Below are positions 30,660 to 38,858 of a stretch of 64,000 nt of DNA, piece after piece. Position 1 is the stretch's first letter; each line of letters opens with the position of its first letter. Where the stretch lies: NCBI RefSeq assembly GCF_000525835.1, contig NZ_AODD01000022.1, positions 31,764-95,763 on the forward strand, written 5' to 3'. This stretch comes from Listeria grandensis FSL F6-0971. Lineage in GTDB: Bacteria > Bacillota > Bacilli > Lactobacillales > Listeriaceae. A model generated the notes under the pieces. That model did not search any database, was not told the origin of the DNA, and was given only the letters and a program-made list of their open reading frames with translations. Position numbers and translations under genes: made by a program.

Positions 30660-31534
30660 TCTCCGCTGCCTCCAGTTTCTCTATTTATATATAACGGCAA
30701 AATCGTATCTTCAAAATACGCCTGCAGTAATGTTTCGTCGCCCTTTTCGATATAGCCATTCAAACTCGCCAAAATGTTGATATAATCATGCCGAAACGTA
30801 TTCATTTCGCTGTATAGCTTTTCCATCGATGCTACGTATTCCTCTAATTGCCGCTTTTTTAACGCCTGACTCTCCGCCTCTGCCTGCCGTTCGCTCGTTT
30901 TGAGGATGAGCATGAAAATCATAGCGATGGATAGGAAGTAGATGAGGAATAGGATGGCATTTGAGAACACAATTTCATTTGCAAATTGATAGGTTGATTC
31001 TAAATAGATGTGCAAATATACAATAAGCATCGTGATGATTAGTGTAATGAGTAACATTACTTTATTTTTGGTTGCTATTTCTCTGATTTTCTCGTTAAAT
31101 ATTATTTTGGCGCTTACTTTATAGAATAAGTAGGTCACAATTAGCCAAGATATGTAGATAAAAAGATAAATTTTAGGATTAGAAATGTTTTCTTCTACAG
31201 TTGAGTGAAATAGCATGAGTGCCGAAGAATTTATGAAAGAATCCACTGCAACGAGGTAGATCAGGCATACAAATGGCAAACTCAGCGACAATAGCCACGT
31301 GCCTTTTTTATATCGTATCGCGAATATCAACACACACATTGTGAACACTAGCGAGTAATATTGCACATAATAAAGCAACAATAGTCCACTTATCAATAAG
31401 ATTAAGAATAGGATAATCAAATATAATTTTGAGAAAATTCCCTTACTGAAAATCTGAATTCCCATAAGCAAAGAAATGATTTGTACGCTACACCCCAACA
31501 CTGCTGATAGAAAATAGGTTTGAATCTCTTGCAT
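30656..31534 (-). CDS. AgrC-like sensor without ATPase domain (array sensor 1)
   Basis: First gene of the operon. It starts at MQEIQTYFLSAVLGCSVQII (31534) with AAAGGAG 7 nt upstream; the in-frame codon at 31552 overlaps that site. 292 residues: membrane domain to about 210, coiled segment rich in Glu/Ala/Lys (ERQAEAESQALKKRQLEEYV), then FRHDYINILASLNGYI. It ends about 44 residues later at GGSGE, overlapping the catalytic-subunit start by 4 nt (ATGA). Its N-terminus resembles agrC itself (SVQIISLLMGIQI versus MQIIYFLLGVQII). Confidence 0.87.
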   Translation of the reverse strand: MQEIQTYFLSAVLGCSVQIISLLMGIQIFSKGIFSKLYLIILFLILLISGLLLLYYVQYYSLVFTMCVLIFAIRYKKGTWLLSLSLPFVCLIYLVAVDSFINSSALMLFHSTVEENISNPKIYLFIYISWLIVTYLFYKVSAKIIFNEKIREIATKNKVMLLITLIITMLIVYLHIYLESTYQFANEIVFSNAILFLIYFLSIAMIFMLILKTSERQAEAESQALKKRQLEEYVASMEKLYSEMNTFRHDYINILASLNGYIEKGDETLLQAYFEDTILPLYINRETGGSGE

Positions 31535-31618
31535 GTTTAATCTCCTTTTCAATCATCGAATCTCCTAATTATATTGGTATATTGGCAGGTTCGCAATACT
31601 TTTTTATGCAAAAAATCT

Positions 31619-31685
31619 GCGTTCAGGATGGAAATAAGGTCATTCAGGACAAATCCGGTCACGGCGTATATTTTCGTGCTATGAT
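31619..31685 (+). promoter_or_regulatory. Plus-strand promoter with tandem LytTR-type operator
   Basis: GCGTTCAGGA (31619-31628) and CATTCAGGAC (31641-31650): TTCAGGA copies start at 31622 and 31643, 21 bp apart. The second copy starts 37 nt before an extended -10, TGC-TATGAT (TATGAT 31680-31685). Transcription would run right, toward the 59-residue protein gene at 31868. Confidence 0.7.
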
Positions 31686-31759
31686 TATTTTAACTGAGCA
31701 ATGACGCGCGAATTCGATTCAGTAAATGAATGTAGCTAACCGTATAATATACATTTTTT

Positions 31760-31826
31760 ATAGTAACACAAAAAAGGGACGAAAAACCAAATTTGTCGTG
31801 AATGCTTGATTTCTTGTCCTGAACGC
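31760..31826 (-). promoter_or_regulatory. Promoter of the split-kinase operon with tandem LytTR-type operator
   Basis: The plus strand has GTCGTGAATGC (from 31795) and GTCCTGAACGC (from 31816), 21 bp apart. Read on the minus strand, the proximal copy starts 37 nt before -10 TACTAT (31760-31765; extended TGTGT upstream). Transcription runs left to array sensor 1, with an untranslated leader of roughly 220 nt that crosses the oppositely directed promoter at 31680. Confidence 0.7.
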
Positions 31827-31867
31827 GATTATTTTTCGGATTTTTAACATAAAAGGGTGGGTAGTGG

Positions 31868-32047
31868 ATGCGAAATGAAGTAGTTGATTATTTATTAGGA
31901 GTTTTTGCAGGAGCGAGTACGCTATTTCTAGTGGGTTATTTTTTGTTAGGGGAGAGTTTTTCGGTTGCTGTTATTATTTCCGTTGCGTCTTTTCTCATTT
32001 TAAGTACTAGTTTTATCTTCAAATACAGAAAAGGAACCAGCACCTAG
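31868..32047 (+). CDS. Small two-helix membrane protein
   Basis: A 59-residue protein, MRNEVVDYLLGVFAGASTLF onward, ending FKYRKGTST. Two hydrophobic segments (about 9-27 and 34-50). GGGTGG precedes ATG 31868. No family is recognised. It is the only plus-strand gene in the island before 34117 and lies downstream of a tandem-repeat promoter, so it is probably a target or modulator of the signalling system. Confidence 0.6.
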   Translation: MRNEVVDYLLGVFAGASTLFLVGYFLLGESFSVAVIISVASFLILSTSFIFKYRKGTST

Positions 32048-32065
32048 TCGTTAAGTGCTGGTTTT
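32034..32065 (+). terminator. Terminator of the 59-residue protein gene
   Basis: AACCAGCAC (32035-32043) pairs with GTGCTGGTT (32056-32064), followed by TTTAT. The stop codon lies in the loop. It also covers the stop codon of the opposing 55-residue gene. Confidence 0.75.
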
Positions 32066-32231
32066 ATGAGCTTCTTCTCCTTCTTGTTGCAACATAGATT
32101 AAAATGGATAAAACGACTGTGAGTATGGTGCCGATAGCATTTGGTACGATTCTAATCACAAATATCATATACGAACATAAGGACGTAATAAGCACGATAG
32201 CAAAGAATTCTATTACATCGTATATCTTCAT
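32064..32231 (-). CDS. Small two-helix membrane protein (55 residues)
   Basis: MKIYDVIEFFAIVLITSLCS onward, with two hydrophobic segments and a strongly basic end TRRRRSS. GGAGGAAA precedes the ATG at 32231. It lies downstream of the secreted protein gene and the 31-residue peptide gene, beyond a hairpin terminator at 32264-32298. Function unknown; size and topology fit an immunity or accessory membrane peptide. Confidence 0.55.
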   Translation of the reverse strand: MKIYDVIEFFAIVLITSLCSYMIFVIRIVPNAIGTILTVVLSILIYVATRRRRSS

Positions 32232-32263
32232 TTTCCTCCACCATTCATCAACAATATTCCACA

Positions 32264-32298
32264 GAAAAGCCTTCGAGTTAAGTTTTCGAAGGCTTTTC
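32264..32298 (-). terminator. Terminator between the 31-residue and 55-residue genes
   Basis: A perfect 13-bp stem (32264-32276 with 32286-32298), 9-nt loop. Minus-strand flank after the stem is T-poor (TGTGGAATATTG), so some read-through to the 55-residue gene is possible. Confidence 0.55.
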
Positions 32299-32302
32299 CA
32301 GA

Positions 32303-32398
32303 CTAATTTTTCTTTATAGATTTTCTGATGATTACTGTGAGAATAGCTATGACAATTACAAACACTGCAACCATTGTAATTGGTATATATTGACTCAT
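32303..32398 (-). CDS. 31-residue single-pass membrane peptide
   Basis: MSQYIPITMVAVFVIVIAIL, then TVIIRKSIKKN: one membrane helix with a basic cytoplasmic-type tail. AAGAGGAGG precedes the ATG at 32398, and the gene begins 26 nt after the secreted protein gene ends. No known family is recognised. The ribosome site makes translation likely despite the small size. Confidence 0.55.
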   Translation of the reverse strand: MSQYIPITMVAVFVIVIAILTVIIRKSIKKN

Positions 32399-32423
32399 TA
32401 ATTCATAACCTCCTCTTTAAATT

Positions 32424-33215
32424 CTATTTATACAGTTTAAAGCTTTTAGTAACACTTGCTGAAGCTGAATATAATTTGTTTAATTTCACTGTACTAACTA
32501 GAGTGCGATACATTACATATATGCCAATTCCATGTGTACCTACATAATTTAATGTATAGTCCCCTTGTCCATTAATATCATATCCATTTTTTTCAGCTCT
32601 TTTATCGGTTATCTTACTAGAAGCATTAATCGATAGCAGGAATAAACCTCTAGTGCCTCCAACTGATGTTCCTGTTGCAGTCAATCCAGAACCATTGACA
32701 TTGTAAAAAGTTAGCAAACAAATCCAACCATCTGGATATAATACATGATATACACGCGACTCTACTTTATAACTTCTTGCTCCAAATTTTTCTGTAGCCG
32801 TTGCACGTAATAAATTCGTTACGGCAGTGTCAGATACGTTTACTTCTAATACAGTGCCGTCGTCTAGTGTTGTAGTGGCACTAGCGTACTGGTTTTCTGG
32901 GTTTGCAGCATCAGTCGTCAACTCCAGGCTTTCCGCCAATTCATTTGTCGCTTCAGTAACTTCATTTTGTAAATCTTATTTGTATTCTTCTAAAATTTCT
33001 GGTTCTGTGTTTTCTATAATATTTTCCCGTTCTGCATTTAGTGTAGCCTCGTCATTTAAATCTACGCTATTAATTTTTTTCTCTAGCTCACTTACTGTTG
33101 TTATTGTCGTATCTTTTTCATTCAGTGCAGGTGCCGCAGCTGCAACAGATGTACTTGCTGTCCATGATACCATAAGTCCTACCAATAAACTAGATATAAT
33201 TGTTTTTTTCAACAT
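32424..33215 (-). CDS. Secreted hypothetical protein interrupted by one in-frame stop codon
   Basis: Signal peptide MLKKTIISSLLVGLMVSWTASTSVAAA then an acidic pro-like segment (TVSELEKKINSVDLNDEATL). A TAA at 32976-32978 breaks the frame after EEYK; the same frame then continues DLQNEVTEATNELAESLEL to the natural end TKSFKLYK. The C-terminal half has a beta-rich, Gly/Tyr-rich look (GTRGLFLLSINASS, YVGTHGIGIYVMYRT). About 263 residues if read through. Either a recent nonsense mutation (CAA, GAA or AAA to TAA) or a base error. Preceded by a tandem-repeat promoter, so a likely target of the signalling system. Family unknown. Confidence 0.65.
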
Positions 33216-33248
33216 TTTTTCTCCACCTTTTTATTTTTATTAGATTTA

Positions 33249-33315
33249 AGGATAACACAAAAAGAATCAATAAAACCAAATCTGTCCTAGAAGGTCTTTT
33301 ATTGATCCTGAACGC
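33249..33315 (-). promoter_or_regulatory. Promoter of the secreted-protein operon with tandem LytTR-type operator
   Basis: The plus strand has GTCCTAGAAGG (from 33284) and ATCCTGAACGC (from 33305), 21 bp apart. On the minus strand the proximal copy lies 37-38 nt before TTATCCT (33249-33255), an imperfect -10 in the same TGTG context as the promoter at 31760. The intervening sequence also resembles that promoter (CAAAT/GATTTGGTTTT). Confidence 0.65.
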
Positions 33316-33373
33316 TATTATTAATCACTTTTATTCTCAGTATTGACCCGAAAAATGTATTTATCATTAATTT

Positions 33374-33989
33374 TTATTTTCTCTTTAAATCTTTATCAAG
33401 CCGTTCACGAAAATCTATCGTGTCTAATACCTGAACTTTATTATTGAAATTCTCTAGTTTCTCAATCACAGCTGAATCTAAATTATTTTTCTTTTTAGGC
33501 AAAGACGGCTCGCTATTTCCGAATTTCAGTGTTGTATTTCCAGCGACGAAATAAGTCCCATTTACTTGGCCTTTAATCCAAAATGTCCGACCATCGCCTG
33601 AATCTATCAGCATTAAAATATATGTTTCGCCTGATTGGAATAGTGGGTAATTCTCAAGCTCCATTCCTTCTTTGCCATCTTGGAGAATATCAATTATATC
33701 CTGATTCTTCTTATCTCCTGCGTAGACCTTTTTTAATCTTACTTTCAAATTTGGTTTTTGCGATGATATTATTCCCGCCTGAAATTGTATCGCTTTTCTT
33801 TCCAATCCGGACTTCTGCTATTAAATCGGATTCTTTGATTGCTTGATTATATGTAACAGCTTCGATCAATGTATGGACACTTGCTTTTAGCTCATTGTTT
33901 CCATTTGAATTGCCGTTAGTATCTTCCCCATTACACGAAACTAGGGCAAAACAGCTCAGAGATAGGATCATAATTCTCACTTTTTTCAT
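33374..33989 (-). CDS. Lipoprotein, frameshifted
   Basis: Signal peptide with lipobox LVSC (MKKVRIMILSLSCFALVSCNG), an Asn/Gly-rich linker, then a domain starting ESDLIAEVRIGKK. The first frame ends ...KIKKGLRRR; the other frame supplies VYAGDKKNQDIID to the end KDLKRK. One extra A in the run at 33729-33734 accounts for it; repaired length about 204 residues. The domain (substrate-exposed beta strands, YPLFQSGETYILMLIDSGDG) resembles that of the divergent lipoprotein at 34117, so the two are probably ancient duplicates. Function unknown. Confidence 0.65.
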
Positions 33990-34019
33990 AGAAGTACTCC
34001 CTTTTTTATAAGATAGTTT

Positions 34020-34081
34020 TATAGTAACACGTTTTGAGTCGAAATATCAAATTAGCGTCTTATCCTGAATAATGGTATCAT
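34020..34081. promoter_or_regulatory. Divergent promoter region of the two lipoprotein genes
   Basis: Minus strand: TGTG-TTACTATAAAA, matching the split-kinase operon promoter almost base for base over about 33 nt back to AATTTG. One operator half-copy, ATCCTGAAT, lies at 34062, but the second copy at 21 bp is not recognisable. Plus strand: extended -10 TGG-TATCAT (TATCAT 34076-34081) for the gene at 34117. Confidence 0.5.
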
Positions 34082-34116
34082 GAGTAGACATACTAACTGA
34101 AAAGGGGCCGTTATTC

Positions 34117-34749
34117 ATGATAAGAATCGCAATAGCTAGTTTACTTCTTGTATCCGGTTGTTCGACAAATGAGGTAACAGCAAATAATAAAATGACCCAA
34201 AATGTAGTGCCACTTGATGAACGAACTATTATCTCATCGCTTGGTAAATACACTTCCCTAGCTTCCAATCTAGCGGAACTAGAGAATACATCACCGGTTA
34301 TCGTAGAGGTCACGAAAAATAATGAAAAGCAAACAGTGACTAAAGAATCCGAACAAAATTCAATGCCTACTGAATTTTATACAATGAGTAGTGTTACAAT
34401 CAAAGACATACAAAAAGATGCGTCCAGCTCTTTAAAGGTTGGTGACAAGATTGAAGTTATGGAAAATGTAGCCACCGATGTGCTGATTGCTGGTAAAAAA
34501 AGAACGCTTACTTTTGACTATTATAAAAAAATGAATATAGGCAATTCTTATTATCTCTACCTTAGAAACAGCACATCCGGTGATAACTACGTTTTAACAA
34601 ATGCATTTTTGAGTAAGTATCCTGTGAATAAAGAACCTACAAATGAGCTTTTTTTGAATGAGACTAGCTCGACTCATAGTTTAGAGAACTTAGATTATCA
34701 AGATTTATACGAAGACCTATACACTGAAATTCTACAGGAAAATGAATAG
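34117..34749 (+). CDS. Lipoprotein
   Basis: A 210-residue protein with a short signal peptide and lipobox LVSGC (MIRIAIASLLLVSGCST). After a linker it carries SPVIVEVTKNNEKQTV, VTIKDIQKDASSSLKVGDKIEV and NIGNSYYLYLRNSTSGDNYVL, a layout similar to the divergent lipoprotein at 33374-33989 and to Bacillus surface lipoproteins of unknown role. GAAAAGGGG precedes the ATG. It ends with a clear terminator. It belongs to the accessory island rather than the conserved core. Confidence 0.75.
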   Translation: MIRIAIASLLLVSGCSTNEVTANNKMTQNVVPLDERTIISSLGKYTSLASNLAELENTSPVIVEVTKNNEKQTVTKESEQNSMPTEFYTMSSVTIKDIQKDASSSLKVGDKIEVMENVATDVLIAGKKRTLTFDYYKKMNIGNSYYLYLRNSTSGDNYVLTNAFLSKYPVNKEPTNELFLNETSSTHSLENLDYQDLYEDLYTEILQENE

Positions 34750-34757
34750 ACGATAAC

Positions 34758-34800
34758 GAAAAACAAGCATCCCATCAAACTTCGGAATGCTTGTTTTTCT
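34758..34800. terminator. Bidirectional terminator between the lipoprotein gene and namA
   Basis: AAAAACAAGCAT and ATGCTTGTTTTT form a long stem around a short loop between converging genes (34117-34749 on plus, 34807-35823 on minus). Confidence 0.8.
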
Positions 34801-34806
34801 ATTTAA

Positions 34807-35823
34807 TTACCAACCACCACGCAAATACTGCTCAGGCGGTGTCACTTCCCCGCGAACATCTTTCGCCGCTGTTCTCGCCCAATACGGGTCACGCAACAGC
34901 TCACGTCCTAGGAAAATCAAATCCGCGCGATCATTTTGCAAAATTTCTTCTGCTTGAACGCCCGTCGTAATCAGGCCTACTGCGCCTGTCGCGATTCCTG
35001 CTCCTGTGCGGATTTTCTCAGCGAAGGGTACTTGATAGCCTGGATATACTTTCGGGACAGTGTTTACTAGCGCGCCACTGCTGACATCTAGTAAATCGGC
35101 GCCGTCTGCTTTCATCCATTTGGCAAACGGGATATAATCGTCTACTGTCAAACCGCCGTGTGCGTAATCGGTCGCTGAAATACGAACGAAAAGTGGACCA
35201 TCCCAAACTTCGCGAACGGCTTTAATGACATCACCTAAAACGCGGTAACGGTTCCCTGCTGGGCCGCCATATTGGTCTTCTCGTAAATTCGAAATCGGTG
35301 ATAGGAATTCATGTAATAAATAGCCGTGCGCCGCATGAATTTCAATCACATCAAATCCGGCTTCTTTCGCGCGGAATGCTGCTTTTTTGAAATCAGCTAC
35401 GACTTCTTCTATTTCTGCTGCAGTTAATTCGTGCGGCTTTTTGCTTTCATCGTCAAATGCGACGGGGCTTGGTGCTACTGGATCTACGTCTAAAACGGCT
35501 TTCCGACCTGCATGTGCTAACTGGATTCCGACTGCGCCTTTGTGGTAATGTACGCCGTCAACGATTCGCTTCAAAGCTGGAATCTGGGCATCATCCCATA
35601 ATCCTAAATCAGCATGCGAAATCCGTCCAACTGCTTGTACTGCTGTTGCTTCCAACATGATAAGACCAACCTGGCCTGCTGCGCGTGACACATAATGGGC
35701 AAAATGGAAATCGTTTGCTATCCCATCATCTGTTTCCACAGAATACATACACATTGGTGACATCGCAATTCGGTTTTTCAGAGTAAGGCCTTTTGTTTTA
35801 TACGTAGAAAACAATTTTGACAT
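34807..35823 (-). CDS. namA: NADPH dehydrogenase, old yellow enzyme family (YqjM/NamA type)
   Basis: FMN-dependent ene-reductase of the YqjM subclass; 338 residues, the usual length. TIM-barrel landmarks: [14 protein letters not shown] (the subclass Cys and Tyr near FMN), QLAHAGRKA, the substrate His pair region [26 protein letters not shown] and [15 protein letters not shown]. It reduces activated alkenes with NADPH; the physiological substrate is not known. It stands alone with its own promoter region; corresponds by position to lmo2471. Confidence 0.93.
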   Translation of the reverse strand: MSKLFSTYKTKGLTLKNRIAMSPMCMYSVETDDGIANDFHFAHYVSRAAGQVGLIMLEATAVQAVGRISHADLGLWDDAQIPALKRIVDGVHYHKGAVGIQLAHAGRKAVLDVDPVAPSPVAFDDESKKPHELTAAEIEEVVADFKKAAFRAKEAGFDVIEIHAAHGYLLHEFLSPISNLREDQYGGPAGNRYRVLGDVIKAVREVWDGPLFVRISATDYAHGGLTVDDYIPFAKWMKADGADLLDVSSGALVNTVPKVYPGYQVPFAEKIRTGAGIATGAVGLITTGVQAEEILQNDRADLIFLGRELLRDPYWARTAAKDVRGEVTPPEQYLRGGW

Positions 35824-35854
35824 GGTTTGATCGCATCCTTTTCTTTTTATATTA

Positions 35855-36823
35855 TTATTTGGAAGGGATTCTAAGCCCTAGTTGTGATGGGGATTCGCCG
35901 CTTCTTAGTTGGTCCGCGATTTGGTCCAGCTTCCGTAAACGGTGATTAATTCCGGACTTGCTGATAGGGCCACTCGTTAGCATATCGCCAAGTTCCTGTA
36001 GCGTCATATCTTCATACGTTACGCGCAATTCCGCGATCTCACGCAGTTTCTCTGGAAGCGCCTCTAAGCCTACCGCTGCCGCAATGAACTTAATATTATC
36101 GATTTGACGAACCGCCGCATTAATCGTTTTATTCAAGTTCGCTGTCTCACAATTCACGAGCCGGTTCACGGAATTCCGCATGTCACGCATGATCCGCACA
36201 TCTTCAAAATGAAGCAGCGCACCGGTAGCTCCGATAATGTTCAGGAATTCGGTGATTTTTTCCGCTTCCTTCAAATACGTAATGTAGCCGTTTCGACGTT
36301 CGAGCGTTCGAGCGTTCAACTTAAAACTATTCATCAAATGACAAATGGCTTCATTGTGCTCATCGTACACCGAGTTTATCTCCAAATGATAGGAAGAAGT
36401 CTCCGGATTATTCACCGATCCGCTCGCCAGAAATGCTCCGCGAAGATAGGCCCGACGTGCATTCTTCGTCTTAATTAACGCCGGATCGATCGCAGTTTGA
36501 AAAACACCATCATTTAAAATTGCTAAATCTGCTAGAATCTCTTTCGTCTTAGCCTTCAGACGCACAATATAGACGTTATTTTTTTTCAATTTCATTTTTT
36601 TACGCACTAATAATTCGATGGGCACTTGATACAATTCCTTCAAAAGCCGGTACATTCGGCGGGCAATCGCAGCGTTCTCCGTCTGTACGTCTACAACCAT
36701 CATTTGATTCGAAAAAGATACGGCGCCGTTCATTCGTATAAACGCGGACAGCTCTACTTTTGCATCCGTGGTTGAAATATCTAAATTGGTTAATTCTTTC
36801 TTTGTTTCCGAGGCAAAGGACAT
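35855..36823 (-). CDS. whiA: Sporulation/cell-division regulator WhiA
   Basis: DNA-binding protein conserved across Gram-positives, including non-sporulating ones. It has 322 residues: an N-terminal duplicated LAGLIDADG-endonuclease-like fold without catalytic residues ([29 protein letters not shown]) and a C-terminal helix-turn-helix ([25 protein letters not shown]). Third gene of the rapZ-yvcK-whiA operon, 6 nt after yvcK. In Bacillus it affects chromosome segregation and division. Confidence 0.95.
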   Translation of the reverse strand: MSFASETKKELTNLDISTTDAKVELSAFIRMNGAVSFSNQMMVVDVQTENAAIARRMYRLLKELYQVPIELLVRKKMKLKKNNVYIVRLKAKTKEILADLAILNDGVFQTAIDPALIKTKNARRAYLRGAFLASGSVNNPETSSYHLEINSVYDEHNEAICHLMNSFKLNARTLERRNGYITYLKEAEKITEFLNIIGATGALLHFEDVRIMRDMRNSVNRLVNCETANLNKTINAAVRQIDNIKFIAAAVGLEALPEKLREIAELRVTYEDMTLQELGDMLTSGPISKSGINHRLRKLDQIADQLRSGESPSQLGLRIPSK

Positions 36824-36829
36824 AGACCC

Positions 36830-37795
36830 TCATTCCTTTTCTTTCAAATTCATTAGAATCTGTAATAGTGTATTCGTCACTTTATCCGCGGCATGTCGCA
36901 CTAAACCGCCTTCTGTGGAAAGCAAATCGCCGGCAATGACATTAATATTTAGCTCGTGATCCTTCTCAAAATTCTGCTCGACTTGCATGACATCACCTGG
37001 AAACATCAGATGTCGCGGCACTTCCGCCGTATTGATCATCATCGCATCAATAATCGGGCGACCAACATGATTCAAAATAACTTGTGCATGATCTGCATCC
37101 GTAAAGAAATCCGTCTCGCCAACCTGCGTCAAAATATTGCAGATATACACCTTATACGCCTTACTTTCAAAAATCGCATCCTGCAAATCCTGCACAAGCA
37201 AGCTAGGTAGAATACTCGTGTACAAGCTTCCTGGACCAAGCACAATCAAATCCGCGTCATGAATCGCCTCAATCGCGGCTGGCAAAGCCTTCACATCGGC
37301 CGGCGTAATAAATACGCGATCAATCGGCTGACCTTGCATTGGAATCACCGACTCACCCTGCACGAGCGTTCCATCTTCCATAACCGCATTCAAAATCAGC
37401 GGTCGATCCGTTGCTGGAATCACTTTTCCGCGAATCCGCATGGCCTTGCTGAGCACTTCAATCGCTTCAACATAACTATCATTCAACTGCGACAGCGCCG
37501 TCAAAATCAAGTTACCAATCACATGACCAGAAAGATCTCCTTCCACCTTAAAGCGATACTGCATCAAGGCTTCCATCCGCGGATCCGTATTCGACAGCGC
37601 CACCATCACGTTCCTAATATCACCCGGTGGCAATACATCCATTTGCTCGCGAATTTTGCCAGAACTCCCGCCGTCATCAGCAACCGTAACAATTGCGGTC
37701 AAATCAATCGGTTGTTTTTTCAAGCCTCGGAGGATGACTGGTAGGCCTGTCCCGCCACCAATCACGACCACTTTCGGCTTTTCCGTCGCAGCCAT
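36830..37795 (-). CDS. yvcK: Gluconeogenesis factor / YvcK family protein
   Basis: UDP-sugar-binding protein of the CofD-like fold, needed for cell-wall homeostasis on gluconeogenic carbon sources and linked to PASTA kinase signalling. It has 321 residues. Motifs: VVIGGGTGLPVILRGLKK at the N-terminus, TVADDGGSSG, LPPGDIRNVMVALSN, GPGSLYTSILP and the conserved Asn-rich end. Starts one nucleotide after the rapZ stop codon, so translation is coupled. Confidence 0.95.
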   Translation of the reverse strand: MAATEKPKVVVIGGGTGLPVILRGLKKQPIDLTAIVTVADDGGSSGKIREQMDVLPPGDIRNVMVALSNTDPRMEALMQYRFKVEGDLSGHVIGNLILTALSQLNDSYVEAIEVLSKAMRIRGKVIPATDRPLILNAVMEDGTLVQGESVIPMQGQPIDRVFITPADVKALPAAIEAIHDADLIVLGPGSLYTSILPSLLVQDLQDAIFESKAYKVYICNILTQVGETDFFTDADHAQVILNHVGRPIIDAMMINTAEVPRHLMFPGDVMQVEQNFEKDHELNINVIAGDLLSTEGGLVRHAADKVTNTLLQILMNLKEKE

Positions 37796-37796
37796 C

Positions 37797-38672
37797 TTAT
37801 TTTCCCTTTCTGCGTTTCATATCTCGATGTGAAATTTGCGTTTCATATTTTGTTTTCAAGTTGTTACCGACGTACTCCGAAAGCGCCACAGAACGGTGCT
37901 GCCCGCCAGTACAGCCAATAGCAACGACAAGCTGCGTCTTTCCCTCGCGCTTATAAAATGGTAACGTGAACAGCAACATATCCATCACTTTATTGAGGAA
38001 CGTCTCCGTCTCTGGCCACTTCATCACGTAATTATAAACATCCTTATCAAGCCCCGTTAACGGACGCATTTTGTCGATATAGTGCGGGTTAGGCAAGAAT
38101 CGCACATCAAATACCAAATCCGCATCAATGGGCAAACCATATTTAAAACCAAACGACATCACCTGCACGTTGAAAACTTCGCGATCACTCGTCTGAAACT
38201 CATTGTTCATCCGTTCCCGAAGCTCGCGCGGCGCCAAAGTCGACGTATTAATAACGAGTTGCGAACGCCCCTTCAAATCTTCTAATAATTCACGTTCCTG
38301 TCTGATCCCCTCAAGAACCGAACCATTCGGCTCCAATGGGTGATGACGCCGTGTTTCCTTATAGCGCGACACCAAAACTTGATCATCCGCATCCAAAAAC
38401 ATCATTTTCGTCGTAATAAACGAGGTATTATCCAACTCATCAAGCGCCGTCTGGATAGAATCAAAAAACTCGCGACCCCGCAAATCCATCACGAGCGCGA
38501 TCTTGTTCATTTTCCCAGATTCTTTCATCAATTCCCAAAACTTAGGCAATAAACTCGGTGGCAAATTATCCACACAGAAGTAACCTAAATCCTCTAAAGA
38601 TTGCATTGCAACAGTCTTTCCTGCACCACTCATACCCGTTATTATTACCAATTGCAAATGATTTGTCGCCAT
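37797..38672 (-). CDS. rapZ: RNase adapter / nucleotide-binding protein RapZ (YvcJ)
   Basis: P-loop protein of 291 residues from [20 protein letters not shown]. Walker A is GMSGAGKT (about 13-20) and a Walker-B-like segment lies in LVMDLRGRE. The C-terminal domain, with [19 protein letters not shown] and [11 protein letters not shown], is the part that binds regulatory RNA or UDP-GlcNAc in other species. Head of the rapZ-yvcK-whiA operon. I take ATG 38672 rather than the in-frame TTG at 38684, which directly abuts AAAGG. Confidence 0.94.
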   Translation of the reverse strand: MATNHLQLVIITGMSGAGKTVAMQSLEDLGYFCVDNLPPSLLPKFWELMKESGKMNKIALVMDLRGREFFDSIQTALDELDNTSFITTKMMFLDADDQVLVSRYKETRRHHPLEPNGSVLEGIRQERELLEDLKGRSQLVINTSTLAPRELRERMNNEFQTSDREVFNVQVMSFGFKYGLPIDADLVFDVRFLPNPHYIDKMRPLTGLDKDVYNYVMKWPETETFLNKVMDMLLFTLPFYKREGKTQLVVAIGCTGGQHRSVALSEYVGNNLKTKYETQISHRDMKRRKGK

Positions 38673-38818
38673 CTCAAAACCCAACCTTTCTATTAAAAAG
38701 AAGCACTAAAACCAAGCTCCTTAAACGAACAATTTCTACTACTACATTCTACCACAATCCGAACCGAAAACCTAAGAAAAGAAATCAGCCGGGCGTCTCA
38801 TTCCCATGAAGCGAAAAA

Positions 38819-38851
38819 ATACCCCAATGCTTCATTTTGCACCAAGGTATT
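38819..38851 (-). terminator. Terminator after lipA
   Basis: The minus strand reads AATACC...GCAAAATGAAGC...GGTATTTTTTCG: an imperfect stem-loop with a T run, starting 8 nt after the lipA stop codon. Nothing else is seen between it and rapZ. Confidence 0.65.
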
Positions 38852-38858
38852 CTTACAT

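Noticed and set aside
26091..31534. Idea that the ATPase-less sensors are frameshift artefacts
   Set aside because: Their ends overlap or abut the next start codons with ribosome sites, leaving no space for about 140 missing residues each; five copies end at the same domain boundary.
34020..34081. Counting the lipoprotein promoter as a fifth full tandem operator
   Set aside because: Only one half-copy (34062) is clear and it lies at the wrong distance from the -10; kept as a degenerate relative.
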